In this document: positions 1-13,500 of the stretch, in pieces
Position numbering within the stretch: position 1 is the first letter of the stretch
Layout of the letters: every line of letters starts with the position of its first letter
Assembly (NCBI GenBank): GCA_024180945.1
Contig: JAKSGN010000036.1
Coordinates: forward strand, 1,612,001 to 1,676,000
Reading direction: 5' to 3'
DNA length: 64,000 nucleotides
Source: Macrophomina tecta
Lineage: Eukaryota > Ascomycota > Dothideomycetes > Botryosphaeriales > Botryosphaeriaceae
Notes under the pieces: model-generated
Told to the model about the DNA's origin: nothing
The model's database searches: none
The model's input: only the letters and a program-made list of their open reading frames with translations
Program-made: the position numbers and the translations under genes

Positions 1-3000
1 GGAATTGCTGTGGAGGTAGCTGGGCCCGTTTCAGTGGAGGGCTCCGATGGAAGTAAAGGTGTGGAAAAGCCACTGGAATTTGTGAAAGATCCACTTGGTG
101 TCATGAGACCTGGTCCACTACTGGAAGGGCCTCCTGTTGAAAGAGTTCTGGTGGAGATACCGCTTGCCGACGGCACAGTGCTAGTTCCAGTTGATGGCTC
201 AGACGGGGCTGAGAGAGTCGAGGTTCCGGAGCTTGTTTGAGAGCCAGTTGAAGTTATGGTTGCCGGCCCTCCAGTGGAACGTCCTCCTGTGGAAGAAGTT
301 CCGGTAGAAGAACCGCTCGTTGAGGATGTAGTGTCCGTTACGGTTGATGGCGCAGAAGGAATCGTGGGCGTCGAAGTTCCGGACCCTGTTTGAAGACCCG
401 TTGAAGTCGTGGCAGCTGGACTGGCAGTTGGGAGACCACCTGTCGAAGAAATGGAAGCTGTGGAGGTTTCGGTTGACAGTTCTGATGGAAGTGATGGTGA
501 AGAAGAACCTATTCCTGAGCCTGTTGTTGACGTAGTTATTCCCGAGCCAGATGCGGTGTTCACACCTGAGGCGGAGCCAGTTGCGGAGTTGCTAGAAGTG
601 ATAGGGCCTGGAGAAGAGCTGATGGTCGAGGTGCGGATTGTTGAAGAGCTGCCAGAAGTACTTTCTGATTCGCTCATGACACTGGACCTGCTCATCGGCG
701 TGCTCCAAAAGGTAGTTGACCCAGTAGAAGAGCTGCTGGAAATAGAGACAGTCGAGGTGCTCACAGTGTTACTTTCTGATTCAATTATAGCTCCAGTTGT
801 CGAAACGCTTGCAGACGAACCTGATCCAGTAGAGGTACTTGTGGCGCCAAGACTTGTTGATGTGCTTCCTATCGATGTGGTTCCGGTGTTGGATGTGGTA
901 CCACCAAGACCGCTGACCGTGGTCGATTCCGTCGCCTGCGTGCTAACCGACGACGGTGTTCCAGCTGAGTTGCGGGATGTGACTGGCGCGCTCGATGAGG
1001 ATGAGTAATCAGTATAAATAAAGGGTGTGCTTGTTGAGGACAGCATCGACACCGTGGTTTGTGTGCTCATGGGTGACGATGTATCAGCAGAGGTGCGCGG
1101 TGTAGTTGGTGCGCTCGATGACGTTGTGTAATCAGTGTAAATGAATGGTGTGCTCGTTGAAGATAGTGTCGATGCTGTGGAGACGCTCGTCGAAACCGAC
1201 CCAGATATTGTGCTCCCAGTTGAGGTTGAGATACCACTCCCGGTGTTCGTCGAAGAGGCCGGGACGGTTGAGCTGCTTGGTCCGGACTGGGTGACGACTC
1301 CAGAAGATCCAGTGTTACTGGTGATACCTACAGTGCTCGTCGTTCCAGTGCCAGTCGACCCAGTTTCCATGCTACTAGTATTGTTCGTTGAGCTACTACC
1401 ATTTCCGGTGCTAGTGCCAGTCATGCTTGCTCCTGTTCCTGTGTTGCTTGCGCTACTAAGACTAGAGGCGGAGCTACTACCGCCACCAGTCCTTGTGGTT
1501 GTCGACGAGGTCATTGTGGAAGTTGGCGAGCTGATGGTAGAAACAGTCGTCGTGCGAGACAGCGGTGTGACCGTCGACGATATGGCCGCAACTACTATCC
1601 CCCCCCATATATCCTCATTGTAACTAGCATCGCCGACCTCGTATATGAGGTAGCATGTTTGACCAGGAGTCCATGAAACATCAATGCATGGTTGCGGCGC
1701 CGGGTTGTAGGTTGCACATGCATTCATGCATCCATCGAACGTCACTCCCTGTAGAGGGCCGCCAATGACACCGCCGAAGTGGTCAGTGTAACACTCAACC
1801 TGGAAGGTCAAGCCAGCCGTAGTGAAGTACGAGCCATCATCATCAGGACACGTGGGGACGTAGGTTGGCTGCGGAGTTGAGGTCGAAGACGTGGTCGAAG
1901 GGGTCGTCTCCAAGCGAGCTCCCCAGACATTATTTTGGTCCATCAGTCGAGTTCCAAATGAATTCTTCAGGTAGCAAGGACCAGATGGATTCCCAGGATT
2001 CCAAGATACGTCAATGCAGCCCACATAAGAGTCGCATTGTTGGATACATTCGTTGAGGCTACTGGCATAATTGGGCCCGGCAGGATTGACTGGGATATTG
2101 CCTCCGGAGTAGTCCACATAGCATTCGACAATGAAAACGTGGCCGCTGCTGGTAGTGTACCTATAACCGTCGCTACCTGGGCAGGAGAGCGCTGAAGGAG
2201 AAAAAGTGGGGGTGTTTATGGTTGAGCTAGAATAGGTTGTTGTGGTGCTTGTTCCAGTGGTAGCCTCAGATCCCGTGCTGCTTGTAGGTGTATTTCCAGA
2301 GGACATTGTAGAGGTGCTAATAGAAACCGTTCCAGACGTTGTGGTCGAAGTACCACTCAACATTGTCCCTGGAGTTGTGGCGAAGCTGCCGCCAGACGTT
2401 GTTGTTGAAGTTCTCATAGACGTTGTTCCGGAGTTCAGGGAGAGAGTACTGCCGGATGTCGTGACGAAGTTGCTATTCGAGTCCGTCGATGGAGTTGTGA
2501 CCGACTGACTGCTTGAAGTAGTTCCTGAATTTGTGACACCATCACCATTTGAAATGGTTCCGGAAGTTGTGACTGGCCCACCAAGGGAAGTGGTCCCGGA
2601 GCTGATGATGGAAGTGCCGCTGGAAGTCGCTCTCGACAGCGTTGAGGTAGAAGAGACACGGACGAGGAGTATCGTACCGGAAGCGCTAGAGTCAGAATTT
2701 CCAACACTGGACTTCAGGTAGCATCGGCTTGTGAAAGTGGCTGAAAGACACCTGAAGTCAGCAGAGCACGAATCAGCGCAATCGCCAAGGTTGTTGGCGG
2801 AGATATTGTCATAAGAAGTAACTATGAACTCAACGTCAGCAATCCATCGCATCAACAATTACCACTCAAAACTACTTACCATCGTTATCAGTGTTGCATA
2901 AGATTCTAAACGTGACACCATTGGTAGTGTATAGCTGGTTGTCCGAGGCAGGACAGGCTGGTGCGGCGGTGGCTGTCGATGTCGAAGTTACGCTACCTGT

Positions 3001-6000
3001 TGAGCTGAAGCTCGAGGATGCGGTCTCAGTGGATTGACTAGATGAGCTAGATCCAATGATAGGTGTTGTAGGAGATTGAGTAGCTGAACTACTCGAACTC
3101 GACGTGCTCGGTGAAATTGTACTACCCGAAGACGCGGATGAGGTTTCAGTGCTTAAAGGTGTTTGCGAGGATGAAGTGGAACTCTGTGAGGGCCGGTTGC
3201 GAATAATCTCCAAAACGACAGTTCCCACAGCACTGTCTTCAATAGTACCCAGAGTGTGCTTCAGATAACAGCGACTAGTAAATGTAGCAGATTCACAAGT
3301 GGGATCAGACGCACAGATCATACCACATTGAGAGATGCTGCTAGCATCTTGACTATCGTAAGATTGCACTGCAGATTGTCAGTTAGGCGATTTTTCATGG
3401 ACAATCACTGATACTCACCACTCGGGTTGTCGCTGTTGCACCGCACCCGAACGGTGCTCCCACCACTAACGAACGTTTGGCCGTCCGATGCAGGGCATGA
3501 GGGGTCTGCAGAAGAAGTTGGCGTGGTGTTGGCCCCTGTTGCGGTTGACACGGAAGTAGAAGTTCCAGAGGTATTACTTGTCGATCCGGTGGAGGGAGAA
3601 GTGTTTGAAAATGCGGAAGACGAAGAGGAAATTACAATGGATGTTCCTGAGGTGCTTGTTCGGGTACTGGTTGATACGGATGTGTTTGGAGACTGTGAAG
3701 AAGACGTAACACTCGATGACAATGTAGAGACCGAAGAGCTTGAAGATGGACTCATCGTAGTACTCGCCGTGAGAGAGGCGCCAGTAGATGAGCCAGTAGA
3801 TTCTGCGCTGCTTGAGTATTGGGAAGTAGTGACGGTATCAGATGTTCCAGGAGTGCTTATAACGGTAGAAGATGCCGAAGAGGGGGTGAAATTTGGCACC
3901 AGGTAAATGAAGTGAGATGTCCCGCTGTTCAAAGAGATTACTCCTACTTCTCTCTTCAGGTAGCAGTGATTTGTGTAAGTTGCTGCCTGGCAATCTTGAT
4001 CAACCCCGCAGAGCATTAGACATTCTCCTAGGCTGCCTGCATTCGCATCCCTGTAATGCGGCTGGTCGTTGTCTGCATTGCAGCGGATACGGAACCATCT
4101 CGTGCCTACTTGGTATGTGCTTCCGTCGGCACCGGGGCAGGCGGCAGAGGTCGGAGTCGATGGTACCGTTGTAGTTGTTCCAGTAGTCGAAACTGAAGTT
4201 GCCGTGATTGGTATAGAAGAGCTAGCGTTGGTAGACGAACCTGAAGTACTAGAGCTGCCTGTACTAGTGAGGCTAGAAAGGGTATATGCGATCGGGGAAC
4301 TGCTTGTGCTCGAGGAAGCCGAAACTGCCGAGCCAGTAGATGAAGTAGACCACGTGCTTCTAGTTGCCGTCGGCGTGGCTCCAGTAGATGTGCTTGAAGC
4401 GCTGGAATCCGATGAGTCCGAAGAGCTGGAAATGGCTGAGGTCGCTGTAATGCTACTCGAGTTTGACGTGCTTGTGCTCATGTCCGACGGTCCGTTTGTG
4501 CCACCCACCAGCTCGAGAAACACATTGGTACCGGCACCACTACTGATTATTCCTACGTACGCCTTGAGATAGCAGTGATTCGTGTAAGTCGCTGCTTGGC
4601 AGCGAGAATCAAGAGCACACAAGTTCGCGCAGGTATTGATGCTGTCGGAGGAAAAATCTGTGTAAGAGTCGATATTATTATCGGAAGAGCAGTGGATTAT
4701 AAATTGTTTGTTGTCAATGGTGATCCGCTGACGGTCCATGCCCGGGCATGACGTAAAGTTGGTCGGAGATGCTGTCACAGTCGAAGCCGTCATAGACGAT
4801 GTTGTGGAAACCGTTGACGACACCGAAGTACCAGAGGCCGAGCTTGAACTCGCCGATACCGAGTTACCGGAGGATGATGTCAAAACAGTTGAAGAGCCCA
4901 AGCTAGAGGCGCTTGAGCTCAAGGTACTGGAGCCCAGATTACTGCTTGATCCCGAGTCACTGCTCGAGCTAGTCGAGCTTACCCCTGAATTTTCCACCCG
5001 TTGGATGAAAATGGTACCAACGCCACTGCTTACTAACGTTCCTGGGTCATCTTTAAAATAACAGTTAGAGCTGTAAGAAGCAGCACGACATCTACTATTT
5101 CTCGCGCATGCATCAGCGCACAAGGCGGGATTAGTTGCTGCCGGCGCATTGTCGAAGCTTCCCACGCCATTGTCAGCGTCGCAGATGAATCTGAATGAGC
5201 CTCCATCATTGGTGTAAAGCAGGCCTGGCGGTGGAAGACAAGATGGATTTCCTGTAGCAGTAGAACTACTAGGTGTTCCCGTGGTACCAGTGGGAGGAGA
5301 TGTTGTAGTAGATGGAATAAGAGGGCTCGAGGACGCCATGTTTGAAGATGTTCCAGTACTTGCGTAGCTCGTGCTTGAAGACGTGGGGCCACTGGTATTG
5401 CTGCCGCTGACTGTGGAGGTTGAGTCACTGATAGAAAGCGAACCGCTCGAATTCAAATTTGTGCTGAGAGTGGAGGTTGAGCCGCTATCTGTACTCGATT
5501 CCCTCAAGCTGGAGCTTGAGTATCTAGAGCTACTTGTGGGGCCGGCTGAGCTAGCAGTCGAAGTGTCTGTGTTACTGACGGTAGTGGAACTCTGGGCGTA
5601 AGTAGAGCCTGACGAGCTGGATGTGTTGGAAGTACCTATGAGGCTCGCGGATCCGGTACCCGAGCTTGAAGTAGAGCTAGGTGAGCCAGATGGCGTGGAT
5701 GAGATCAAGGAGACGGTTGCTGTGCTAGCGCTTGAGGTTTCAGTAGAACTTCCCGACTGCGAATTTGAGCCGCTAGATGAAGATCGTGACGAGCTGGTTG
5801 CTCCATTGCTATCAAGGAACACTACAGAGTCGACAGCAGTGTTAGGTTGAATAGGTTGATTGGCAGTCTTCAGATAGCAGCTGGTGCCTAGCTGAACGGC
5901 CGCGAAACATCCCGAGGTCGTTGAGCAGCGTTGTGAGCATCCTGCGAGAGTGGTATCTCCTGAGGGTGCTCCAGAAGAGTCAAGGTTACTTGCAGGGACT

Positions 6001-8866
6001 TCCTGCCCGCACCGAACTTGCGCTAGACGCCCATTGATAGTATACTGTGCAAGGTCATCACGTGGACAACTGAAACTCTGGCTGGGAGTCGGGATTGAAG
6101 ATGAGACTGTAGAGCTGCTGGAACTTGAGCCAGACGCTATCGGAGAAAAGGAAGATAGGGTTGAGCCGGTGGAGGTGGTAGTTGAGATGGATGTCGAAGA
6201 CGTCACAGAACCCGTCTCGGACGAGGCTGGAGTGGATGAAGGTGGTCTCGCCATCATAACTTGCGCGCCCTGGTAAAGGTTCAGCTCGTTGTTGAAGTTC
6301 CTCTTCGCCTGGCATACTCCATTGGCCAGGATAGCTACGTCGCAGACGCTAATTCCTTTATCCGTGCAATATTTAAGGCAGCTGTCTGTGTCTGCCACCC
6401 CAATTGTTGAAGACGGATCCGGGAGGTTCTGACTTCCGCCGGGTTGGACATCACAATAAAGGTAGTATATCTTTCCACCAACTGTTCGGCTTTGGCCAGC
6501 ATCACCAGGACAGGTCAATGGACGCACTGTAGGCGTGGAAGAGCTGGCGGTAGTAGTAGTAGTAGTAGTAGTAATAGTAGTTGATATTGACACGGCTGAT
6601 GATGTGCCAGTGCTAGTGGTAGAACCAGAACTGCCAGTAGATGATGTCGCACTACCTGTGGGTGAAACAGTTGTCGAGACCCCGCTTCCATCGGTTGACG
6701 AGGTTCCAGTCCCGGTCGATGAAGTTGCGCTGCTGGTTGATAACGTTCCGCTTCCGATTGAGGAAGTCCCGCTGCTGGTCGATGAAGTATCTCTCGTCGA
6801 AGCGGATGTACTGCCGGTAGTAGACGAAGTCGTTGCGGCAGCACCATCTGGAGGGGATGGAGTGTTCGCGATTAGTACTGCTGCGCCAGCCAACGCGTTT
6901 CTTTCGCTGTTGAAATTCCTCTTCGCCTGGCAAAAGCCGTTCGCATATCGGAGCGCAACGTCGCAGTTAGGCAAACTTGTACAAAAATCGAAGCATTCCT
7001 CCATACTCCCAACAGCTTTTGACGAGCTGCCGGGCAAGTTCTGACTTCCACCAGGCTCAACACCGCACGAAAGTGTGAATGTCCTTCCGTTGAATTGCCG
7101 AGTGGCGCCTGCATTGCCAGGACATGTAAGTCCCGTTGAAGGACTGGAAGACGGCGAGCTCGTGGACGTAGTCGGTGTGGTCGCTGTAATCGGTGTTATG
7201 ACCGTGGTTGGAGTAGTGGCAGTTGTGGGCGTGGTAGACGTGGTTGTAATAGCTGTAGTCGTCGTAGTAGCTATGGTTGGAGTAGTTTCAGTAGTAGGCG
7301 TGGTTGATGTGGTCGGCGTGGTTGCGGTTGTGGTAGAAGACACTGCAGGAGCCCGATCGAGCTTCACAACGGCAATGTTGCCTGTACTGCTCGTAGCGGT
7401 GCTGCCAGTCTTCTGTATACAAGAGCTGCCAGAAAATGTACCCGAATTGCAAGCACTGTTCTCCGCACACTGTGCTGCGCAGTCTTCAAGATTGGTCGAA
7501 GGGGTGGTGGAGAGAGTTGTTCCTGAATACCTTATTAACGAGTGGCAGCGATAGCCGCGGAGGATAGTTACCGCCGCCGGCCGATGCACATCGGATCTGA
7601 AAGGAGTATCCGCCAGCTACAAAGACTTTTCGATCATCTGCTGAACAACTGGCTGGACTTGGTGCGGTTGCCAGCCTGGTCAAGGAGTCGCCGCCCGTCA
7701 GGTCAAGAGTGGCAGTGTCTCTGAAACTACATGTGCCGCTCGTGAACGACACTGACTGGCACTGGCTTATCACAGCGCACTGATTAGCGCAATCCTGGTA
7801 GTTGACGCCTGGTGCAGTCCCGATGGGATTTGCTGTACTTGTTAGTACTTTAAAATACCCGGCATCTAAATCGCAAACCTACCGCCGCTTGACCTGCCGC
7901 AAATGAGCTGAAATTGAGCCTCATTTGGAGTACGAATAACGCTGTTGCTGTTAGCAGGACACTGAAAGCCAGTCGTTCCAGCAGTCGACGTGGCGGTTGT
8001 CGCCGTAGTCACTGCTGTCGGCGTAGTAGCAGTTGCAGGCGTCGTTGCTGTTGTTCCAGACGCCTGTCTCGGAACTAACGAACTCGTGGCTCCGCCGCCC
8101 AAGTTGACCCAAGCAGTATATCCGTTCGCCGTTGCAATGTTGACTGGGTTTGCACTCTTCAGGTAGCATGTGCCTCCTTGAAAAGTTACGGCGGCACAGT
8201 CGGGATTAGCTCCGCAAGCTTGCAGACAACTCGAGATGGTCCGACCAAAGATGGGGTTGTCGATACCCCCCAAATTGCCACCTGGAAGGCCATTATGAGC
8301 TGTCCCTTGGCTGCGTTCATTCATTCGGCGGACGTACCGTATTGCTCTTTGTCGCAAAGCAGCGTAAAGGACTTTCCGCCAGACCAGGCTGTAGTCCCGT
8401 TGCTGCTAGGACACTGGATACCCGGACAATCTTCGCAAACAACAACATCAACGGTACGGTCAACTGATTCTGGGACCAGAGAGGACTTCAGATAACAGAT
8501 ACCGCCATCAGTTCGAACGTCCGCGGTAGGGAACTCCCACGTCGATCCGACGCAAGCTGGTTCAGCATCACAAAGCGAAACACAGGCAGAAATGTCTGGC
8601 TGACCGTAAACTGCGTACAAGTCGCCGCCCAGACGATCTGTGTTACAGTGGAGCCGATAGTGGAAACCTTTCTGGCCGGTGAAATAGCCTCCGTCGGCAG
8701 TGGGACACGCGTTGACGAGCCCCGTAGGTACAGCAACGCCGGTGGCTGAGGATGATGGAGTAGCGCCAGATGGTGCTGGCAGTGCTGCTACGATGGCCGA
8801 GAAATACATGAAGACGATGGTACTTACCTGCGCCCCGAAGGACATGCCGTCGGTAGCGCCCATCAT
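1..8866 (-). CDS. Giant secreted mucin-like protein with 14 PAN/Apple-like modules (3' end beyond window)
   Basis: Exons read on the minus strand: 8866-8338, 8281-7883, 7832-7572, 7522-3419, 3368-2880 and 2821-1, giving at least 2867 residues, still open at the window edge. The start has a hydrophobic stretch (STIVFMYFSAIVAALPAP) that fits a signal peptide. I count 14 modules of about 80-95 residues with the pattern CP...(F/Y)xxxC...C...C...C...CYLK, typical of PAN/Apple-like folds. They are separated by long Ser/Thr-rich linkers that would be heavily O-glycosylated. Modules 8-12 are the most alike (for example QAATYTNHCYLK occurs in two of them). The last part in the window (about 1-1600) is pure Ser/Thr linker. 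I infer an extracellular or cell-wall adhesin-like glycoprotein. PAN modules usually bind protein or carbohydrate, but the ligand is unknown. A C-terminal GPI signal, if any, lies outside the window. Five introns, all phase 1, sit at the same place within modules 2, 3, 4, 11 and 12. Confidence 0.85.
960..1170 (-). repeat. Two diverged copies of a Ser/Thr linker unit
   Basis: In the coding frame of the giant gene, a unit containing STSTPFIYTDY followed by a Ser-rich stretch and a Pro-Thr segment occurs twice, around 1085-1170 and 960-1050. The plus strand between 1008 and 1141 shows the matching repeated text (both copies carry the complement of TTATACTGATTAC-like sequence). This is a local tandem duplication within the linker. 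Confidence 0.7.
6550..6581 (-). repeat. ACT trinucleotide tract encoding poly-Thr
   Basis: A run of GTA/GTAGTA on the plus strand (ACT on the coding minus strand) encodes a Thr tract inside a linker of the PAN-module protein, with one Ile interruption. It is an in-frame microsatellite likely to vary in length. Confidence 0.8.
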
Positions 8867-9524
8867 GGACGACTGCCTGGCAACCTATTGGTTAGTACGG
8901 TCTTTGATGTGGTATCTAATGGCTCCACCAAAAAGCGAATGGCTGTTATGTTTTTCGGTCAACGAATGGAAAATCTGAAGCCGAGCCGCAGCAGGACGCT
9001 CCAAACGAAGAGGAGGCTCTGATGATTCAGAAACACGCCCAATGCAGGAGGAGTACCAGCTTTTGTTCCACTCTCCCAAAACGCACCACGCGAGGCGCAC
9101 GGTTCGAACGGAGAAGAAACTGTTGACGCGGCGGAATGTAGGCTCCCTTGGACACTTCTAAGGCGAGATTGTAATGCTTGGTGTCGTGGCAAACACCGCC
9201 GTTGTTATATGAGAAATGCACGATATGGCCTTGCCAAGGTTTCGAGGGAACACAAGTAAGGAAAGACTCCACTGTATCACGTTGAAGCAAATTGGCAAGC
9301 TCAATCTTCGTTGGAATCCGTGTTGATAAATTTGTTCCTGATAAAAGCCTTACAGTGACGCACACAAATCGGATGGGATGAAAGACATGATCAAAAAAGT
9401 TGCTGGTTTGCGTAATTTTGGCGATAGATTGGAGACGGAGCTTTGAGTATCAGACAGTCGACTTCAAGCTTGGCAGAGCGCTCTGCAACTTGGCGCAGGG
9501 CTCGGTCAAGAATCGCGCCACGCT
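8867..9524. other. Intergenic: 3' side of SDR gene, 5' side of PAN-module gene
   Basis: No supportable coding sequence. The interval should hold the promoter of the minus-strand giant gene and the 3' UTR of the dehydrogenase. No convincing TATA box or terminator was recognised. Confidence 0.5.
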
Positions 9525-10563
9525 CTACATTCTTGATGATCTCATTTTGGTGCTGTCCATCCGCTGGCCTTCGTCGTCTTGCTCTGCTACGGTGAGGTCG
9601 GGGAATTCTGCTGGCATGATTCTCCTCGGAGTGGCACCAGGGACCAGGCTATACTTTGAGAAATCGGTGACACCCGTTTTGCGGAGGAAGTCCTCGTCCA
9701 CATCGAGAAGACCGTTGACCTCCGTTGTAGGGGCCCGAAGCATAGCCAGAATGGCATCGGAGACGATTGTCTTGTCCTTGCTTAGTGTTTCCAGGGGAAC
9801 AGGTCAGGAATCAGTGAACTTACCGGCTTTCTCAAGTCTTTGCGTATTTCATCCTCCCTGCCAACAGTGGCGGCGGACTCAATACCAGTGGCAACCCACA
9901 GGCTTGAAATTGCCATGTCTTTCTTGCCCTCCCGCACAAAGTCCATTGCCAAGCCTTTGGAAAGCACGCTCATAGCAACCTTTCCCATCGCATAGGCAGT
10001 TTTTCCTCTAAAGAAACGCGAATATATAGGAGGGCTGATGACGATAATCCGTCCCTTCCAGTCTTGCTTCTTGAAGTGGGGAAGCGCAGCCTGGATGGTG
10101 GCGTACAGGCCTTCAACGTTCACCTGCTGCATCAACTTGAAACGCTTGAAGGGAGTGTTCTCGACTGAAGCCCACCAAATGGCGCCGGGGTTGTAAACAA
10201 GAACATCCATGCGCCCAAAGACGGCCACAGCTTGGTCGACCATGCTCTTCACAGCCTCAGGATCGCGAGTGTCGGCAGCAATAGCTACAGCCTCCCCGCC
10301 AGCTTCCTGGATCTCTCGAGCCACAGTGTTGATTGTCGATTGCGGAGAGTTGGGGTCCGGCGGGAACGGGTGGACATTGGACGCGTCCGATGTGCTTTTG
10401 GCGGATACGATCACTGTTCATCTCAGAATATTGCTTTGCGCGGGTGGCGTTCGAGCGCGATAGACTCACCTCTGTATCCGTTACTGGCGAGGCCAATGGC
10501 GATCTGGCGGCCAATGCCTCTGGAGGCGCCGACGACAAGGGCTACTTGCTTCGAGCTGCTCAT
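9525..10563 (-). CDS. Short-chain dehydrogenase/reductase (HSDL2-like)
   Basis: Exons 10563-10470, 9824-10413 and 9525-9776 (minus strand) join in frame to 311 residues, with introns of 56 and 47 nt. The N-terminus carries the Rossmann nucleotide-binding motif VVGASRGIG near residues 10-18. The catalytic set is Ser about 158 (VISPPIYS), Tyr 172 and Lys 176 (TAYAMGKVAM). The family's NNAG motif is replaced by NPGAIWW. The last exon (SDAILAMLRAPTTEVNGLLD) matches the extension seen in hydroxysteroid-dehydrogenase-like-2 and related bacterial SDRs, where substrate is still poorly defined. It probably uses NAD(P)(H). No obvious N-terminal targeting peptide is present. The C-terminus lacks a clear SKL-type peroxisomal signal (ends RSSRM). 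Confidence 0.85.
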
Positions 10564-13500
10564 TGTGTGGGCTGTGTTTCCCGCAAGGACCGGTGTTTGA
10601 CGGTTGTGGTTTCCAACAGGTCACGCCGATACGAGATATTTATGGCAGATTGCAGCTACAAGCAGCACGTCGCAGGTGCTTCTCGGCGAAATGGTGGTGG
10701 ATGGGCGCGTTGCGACCACGTCGGCTCGGTGGTTGAATAGGCCAGGGAATGATTAGTGATGGCGCCAACTCTCAATGCCTCGGCAACCCCACGAAAGCCC
10801 CCGGACAAGCACACATGGCATTGCGAGCTGGGAACGGGCTTTCTCCATGCCAACGGGGCTGTTGTGCGTTTGGCGAAGTGTTGATGGCGCGAACGCATGA
10901 ACGAGAGGGCGGATGTTGCGGCGGCAGCGCAGCCTCGGCCTCAGCTCGGCCTGTGATGCGCCCCGCCCCCGGCCTCTTCCCCAGATTACTCTCACTCACC
11001 TCACTACTTGCATTCCTGTCCGCCCCCATCACGCAATCCATTGTATTGTGGGAGGCAAGATACATAGATTTCTACTGCGACTGCGGTAGGTAAGTCTTGA
11101 TTACTCACGCCGAGTCGCGGAATGCCAACTGACACGGCAAAGCATCACCTTATTCGTACACTACGCCCTTCTCTGCCTTCTTCGGAACCGAGCTGCCCTG
11201 GCGGCCCAAGACGTTGATATCTGGAGAACCCCCCTTTTCTAAATCTGGAGCAGGCCTTGAGTGTACCGGTGTCGTGAAGATTGCACCCGGTATTCCTTGG
11301 TGGAATCAACGGCGGCAGCGGTATATTGGCCATTTCCACAATCGCAGGTGATATCCTCCGCTTGCGATGTCTGCACTGAACAGGAAACAACCCGCCGTTG
11401 ACGCTTCTTTCCAGGGCTAAGTGTGCTGGCTTCGACATTCAGCGCGCCAAGCTCTGCTTTGACTGCCCCAATGTCAACACACCCCACCTTTCCACCATCC
11501 TCTCGCGACTAGTAAGCGTCTGCCATAGTGCTCCCCTGTCACGCTACTCATCTTGGTCGCAGCTACAACTCCATTTCACGAAAGCTGGCCTCGTACTTCT
11601 CTTGGGGAAGGCACTGGCTCGTCGCTTCTCGCTAGAAGAGATGAAGCAGATCATGAAAGCCACCTAATCACCCAAGCACGAGGGCAGGTTGCCAGCAATC
11701 ACCCAGAAGGCGCTGGGTCTTGGCCGCCGTTTGTTATCCGTGGTTTTGGGCGAGATATGATAAAGGAGAAGAGGAGCCTTGCTTTGGGAGCGACAGGTAA
11801 GTTGATTCTCGGCCATAAAAGAGGGACGTTGATAACGGTCAAGGGTTCACTACATGTGGCAACATCTAGGGATCCCTTACAGCGATATTCAGATTCTCGA
11901 TAAGGGAGAAGCGAAGCTCTGAACAGCGCAGAGAATGATTATGCCGTCTGACAATCCCTCATGAATCTCAAAAGCCCGCGTATAGCCACTGAGAGTTATT
12001 CGTGCAAGGCAGGGTTATATTGCTGCCGTCTCCGGTGGCAAAACCACAAATCCCGAGGGACAGCAGAGTCTGCCCTCAACCAGTTTGCCTCAGCTCTCTG
12101 CGACGTCGGCCCGGTCCATCACGGCAAAAGCCCTCTTGGCTGTGTAACCACCGACTGAACTCTCATCCCCCCGCCGCCTCACTCACACACCACCGCTTTC
12201 ACATTCCCAGCCAAGCTTTCTGTCGTTGGCAGCTCAAATCTGATTCGAAGGAAATCTGCATCGCACTTGCAGGCATGCACACATCTGACGCAGGCGAAGC
12301 ATCGACGCGGATCGGCCCTGCCCGCGACCCAGGCCAAGGCTGCCGACCTGCCGCGCATCACATAAGCTGGTAATGGGAGGGTGGTGTGCCTAGGGACGTG
12401 CGCTCCTCTCCAATGGGGAGTCAACCGGCGCCTGCCAGCTGGCATATGCTGCGAGACATTTTGCGGATACAGCAGCAAGCATTGTCCCGTAGCAAACGGC
12501 ACCCTTCCTTCGGGGAAGCGCAAGCCCCCATCCTTGCCTGCCATATTCCCCTTACTCTGTCGTGGCCAGCCGTCGGCAACAACGGGTTATGAGATCCGCC
12601 GGACAAGCGCTCCTGCCAGCTGCAGCTGCCGTCCGTTGCTGCGGCGTGTCTGCGTCACCTGCATGCTTGACTGGCAAGAGCAGGGTTGTGCGCGTGCGGG
12701 ACGGAGAAACAAAAAATCAATTCCAGCTGCGATCATTGATATGCGCCTAATGCGCGTAGCGGTGGGTGGCCGGGCTGTCGGTAAGGTGGTGCAAGATGTG
12801 TACAGGGACAGGGGTTCTATCTTGCTACTGTCGGCAGCGGCGCATGCGCTTTTCCGCTGCCCTGTGCGATGAGAGTAGATGTCCGTGGCTTGTTCTGACA
12901 GCGACTGCAGACCTCACACATGCAAGACCGTTTTTCCCAACTGGGCCAGCACGATGCGAGGTATCATTCGCGGCTGATTTCGCGTGGCTTGACGTGCATT
13001 TTAGAGCGACGATGTTTTGAATTCTGGCTGAGGCACGTGGGGTGTCTCACGCGCATTTCATCATATAGGGAACGTTCTGAGGCACTCCTGCTTTTCAGAT
13101 AATTGCGTGGTCATTCGTTCCGCCGCTTTCGGGTGCGTGAAGGCGTGTCCACGAAAGAGTATGATGAGTTGTTCTGAATACCAGGGCTTCCCGCTGTAGC
13201 CCCGATCTCTTATTCGCCACGCCAGCATAGCGAACATTGAAATCAAACGTTTTCCAAAATGATGTTGGGTGGTGAGTTTGCAAACACTAACCCTGCGCAT
13301 GGACCGAGCCGCATGTGTTGAAGACACTGTAGTTACACGGTATACTGGAGATGCCACTTGCTAGCTGACCAGGATTAACTGCAGTGTGCCGTACCACTGC
13401 TCCGCCCCTGGTCGACAGCCCTTCTTTTCGCCTTCATATCCTCATCGATAGGCCAGTTCCCAGCTATGCCCGGCCTCTCGAAGAGATAACACTCTCTGAC

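Noticed and set aside
409..7554. Series of plus-strand frames rich in Val, Glu, Asp and Leu across the giant gene
   Set aside because: They are the antisense of Ser/Thr codons in the PAN-module protein, which has a signal peptide, conserved Cys modules and consistent introns on the minus strand.
9101..9110. GGTTCGAACG, resembling a tRNA B box
   Set aside because: No A box at the right distance and no acceptor stem could be paired around it.
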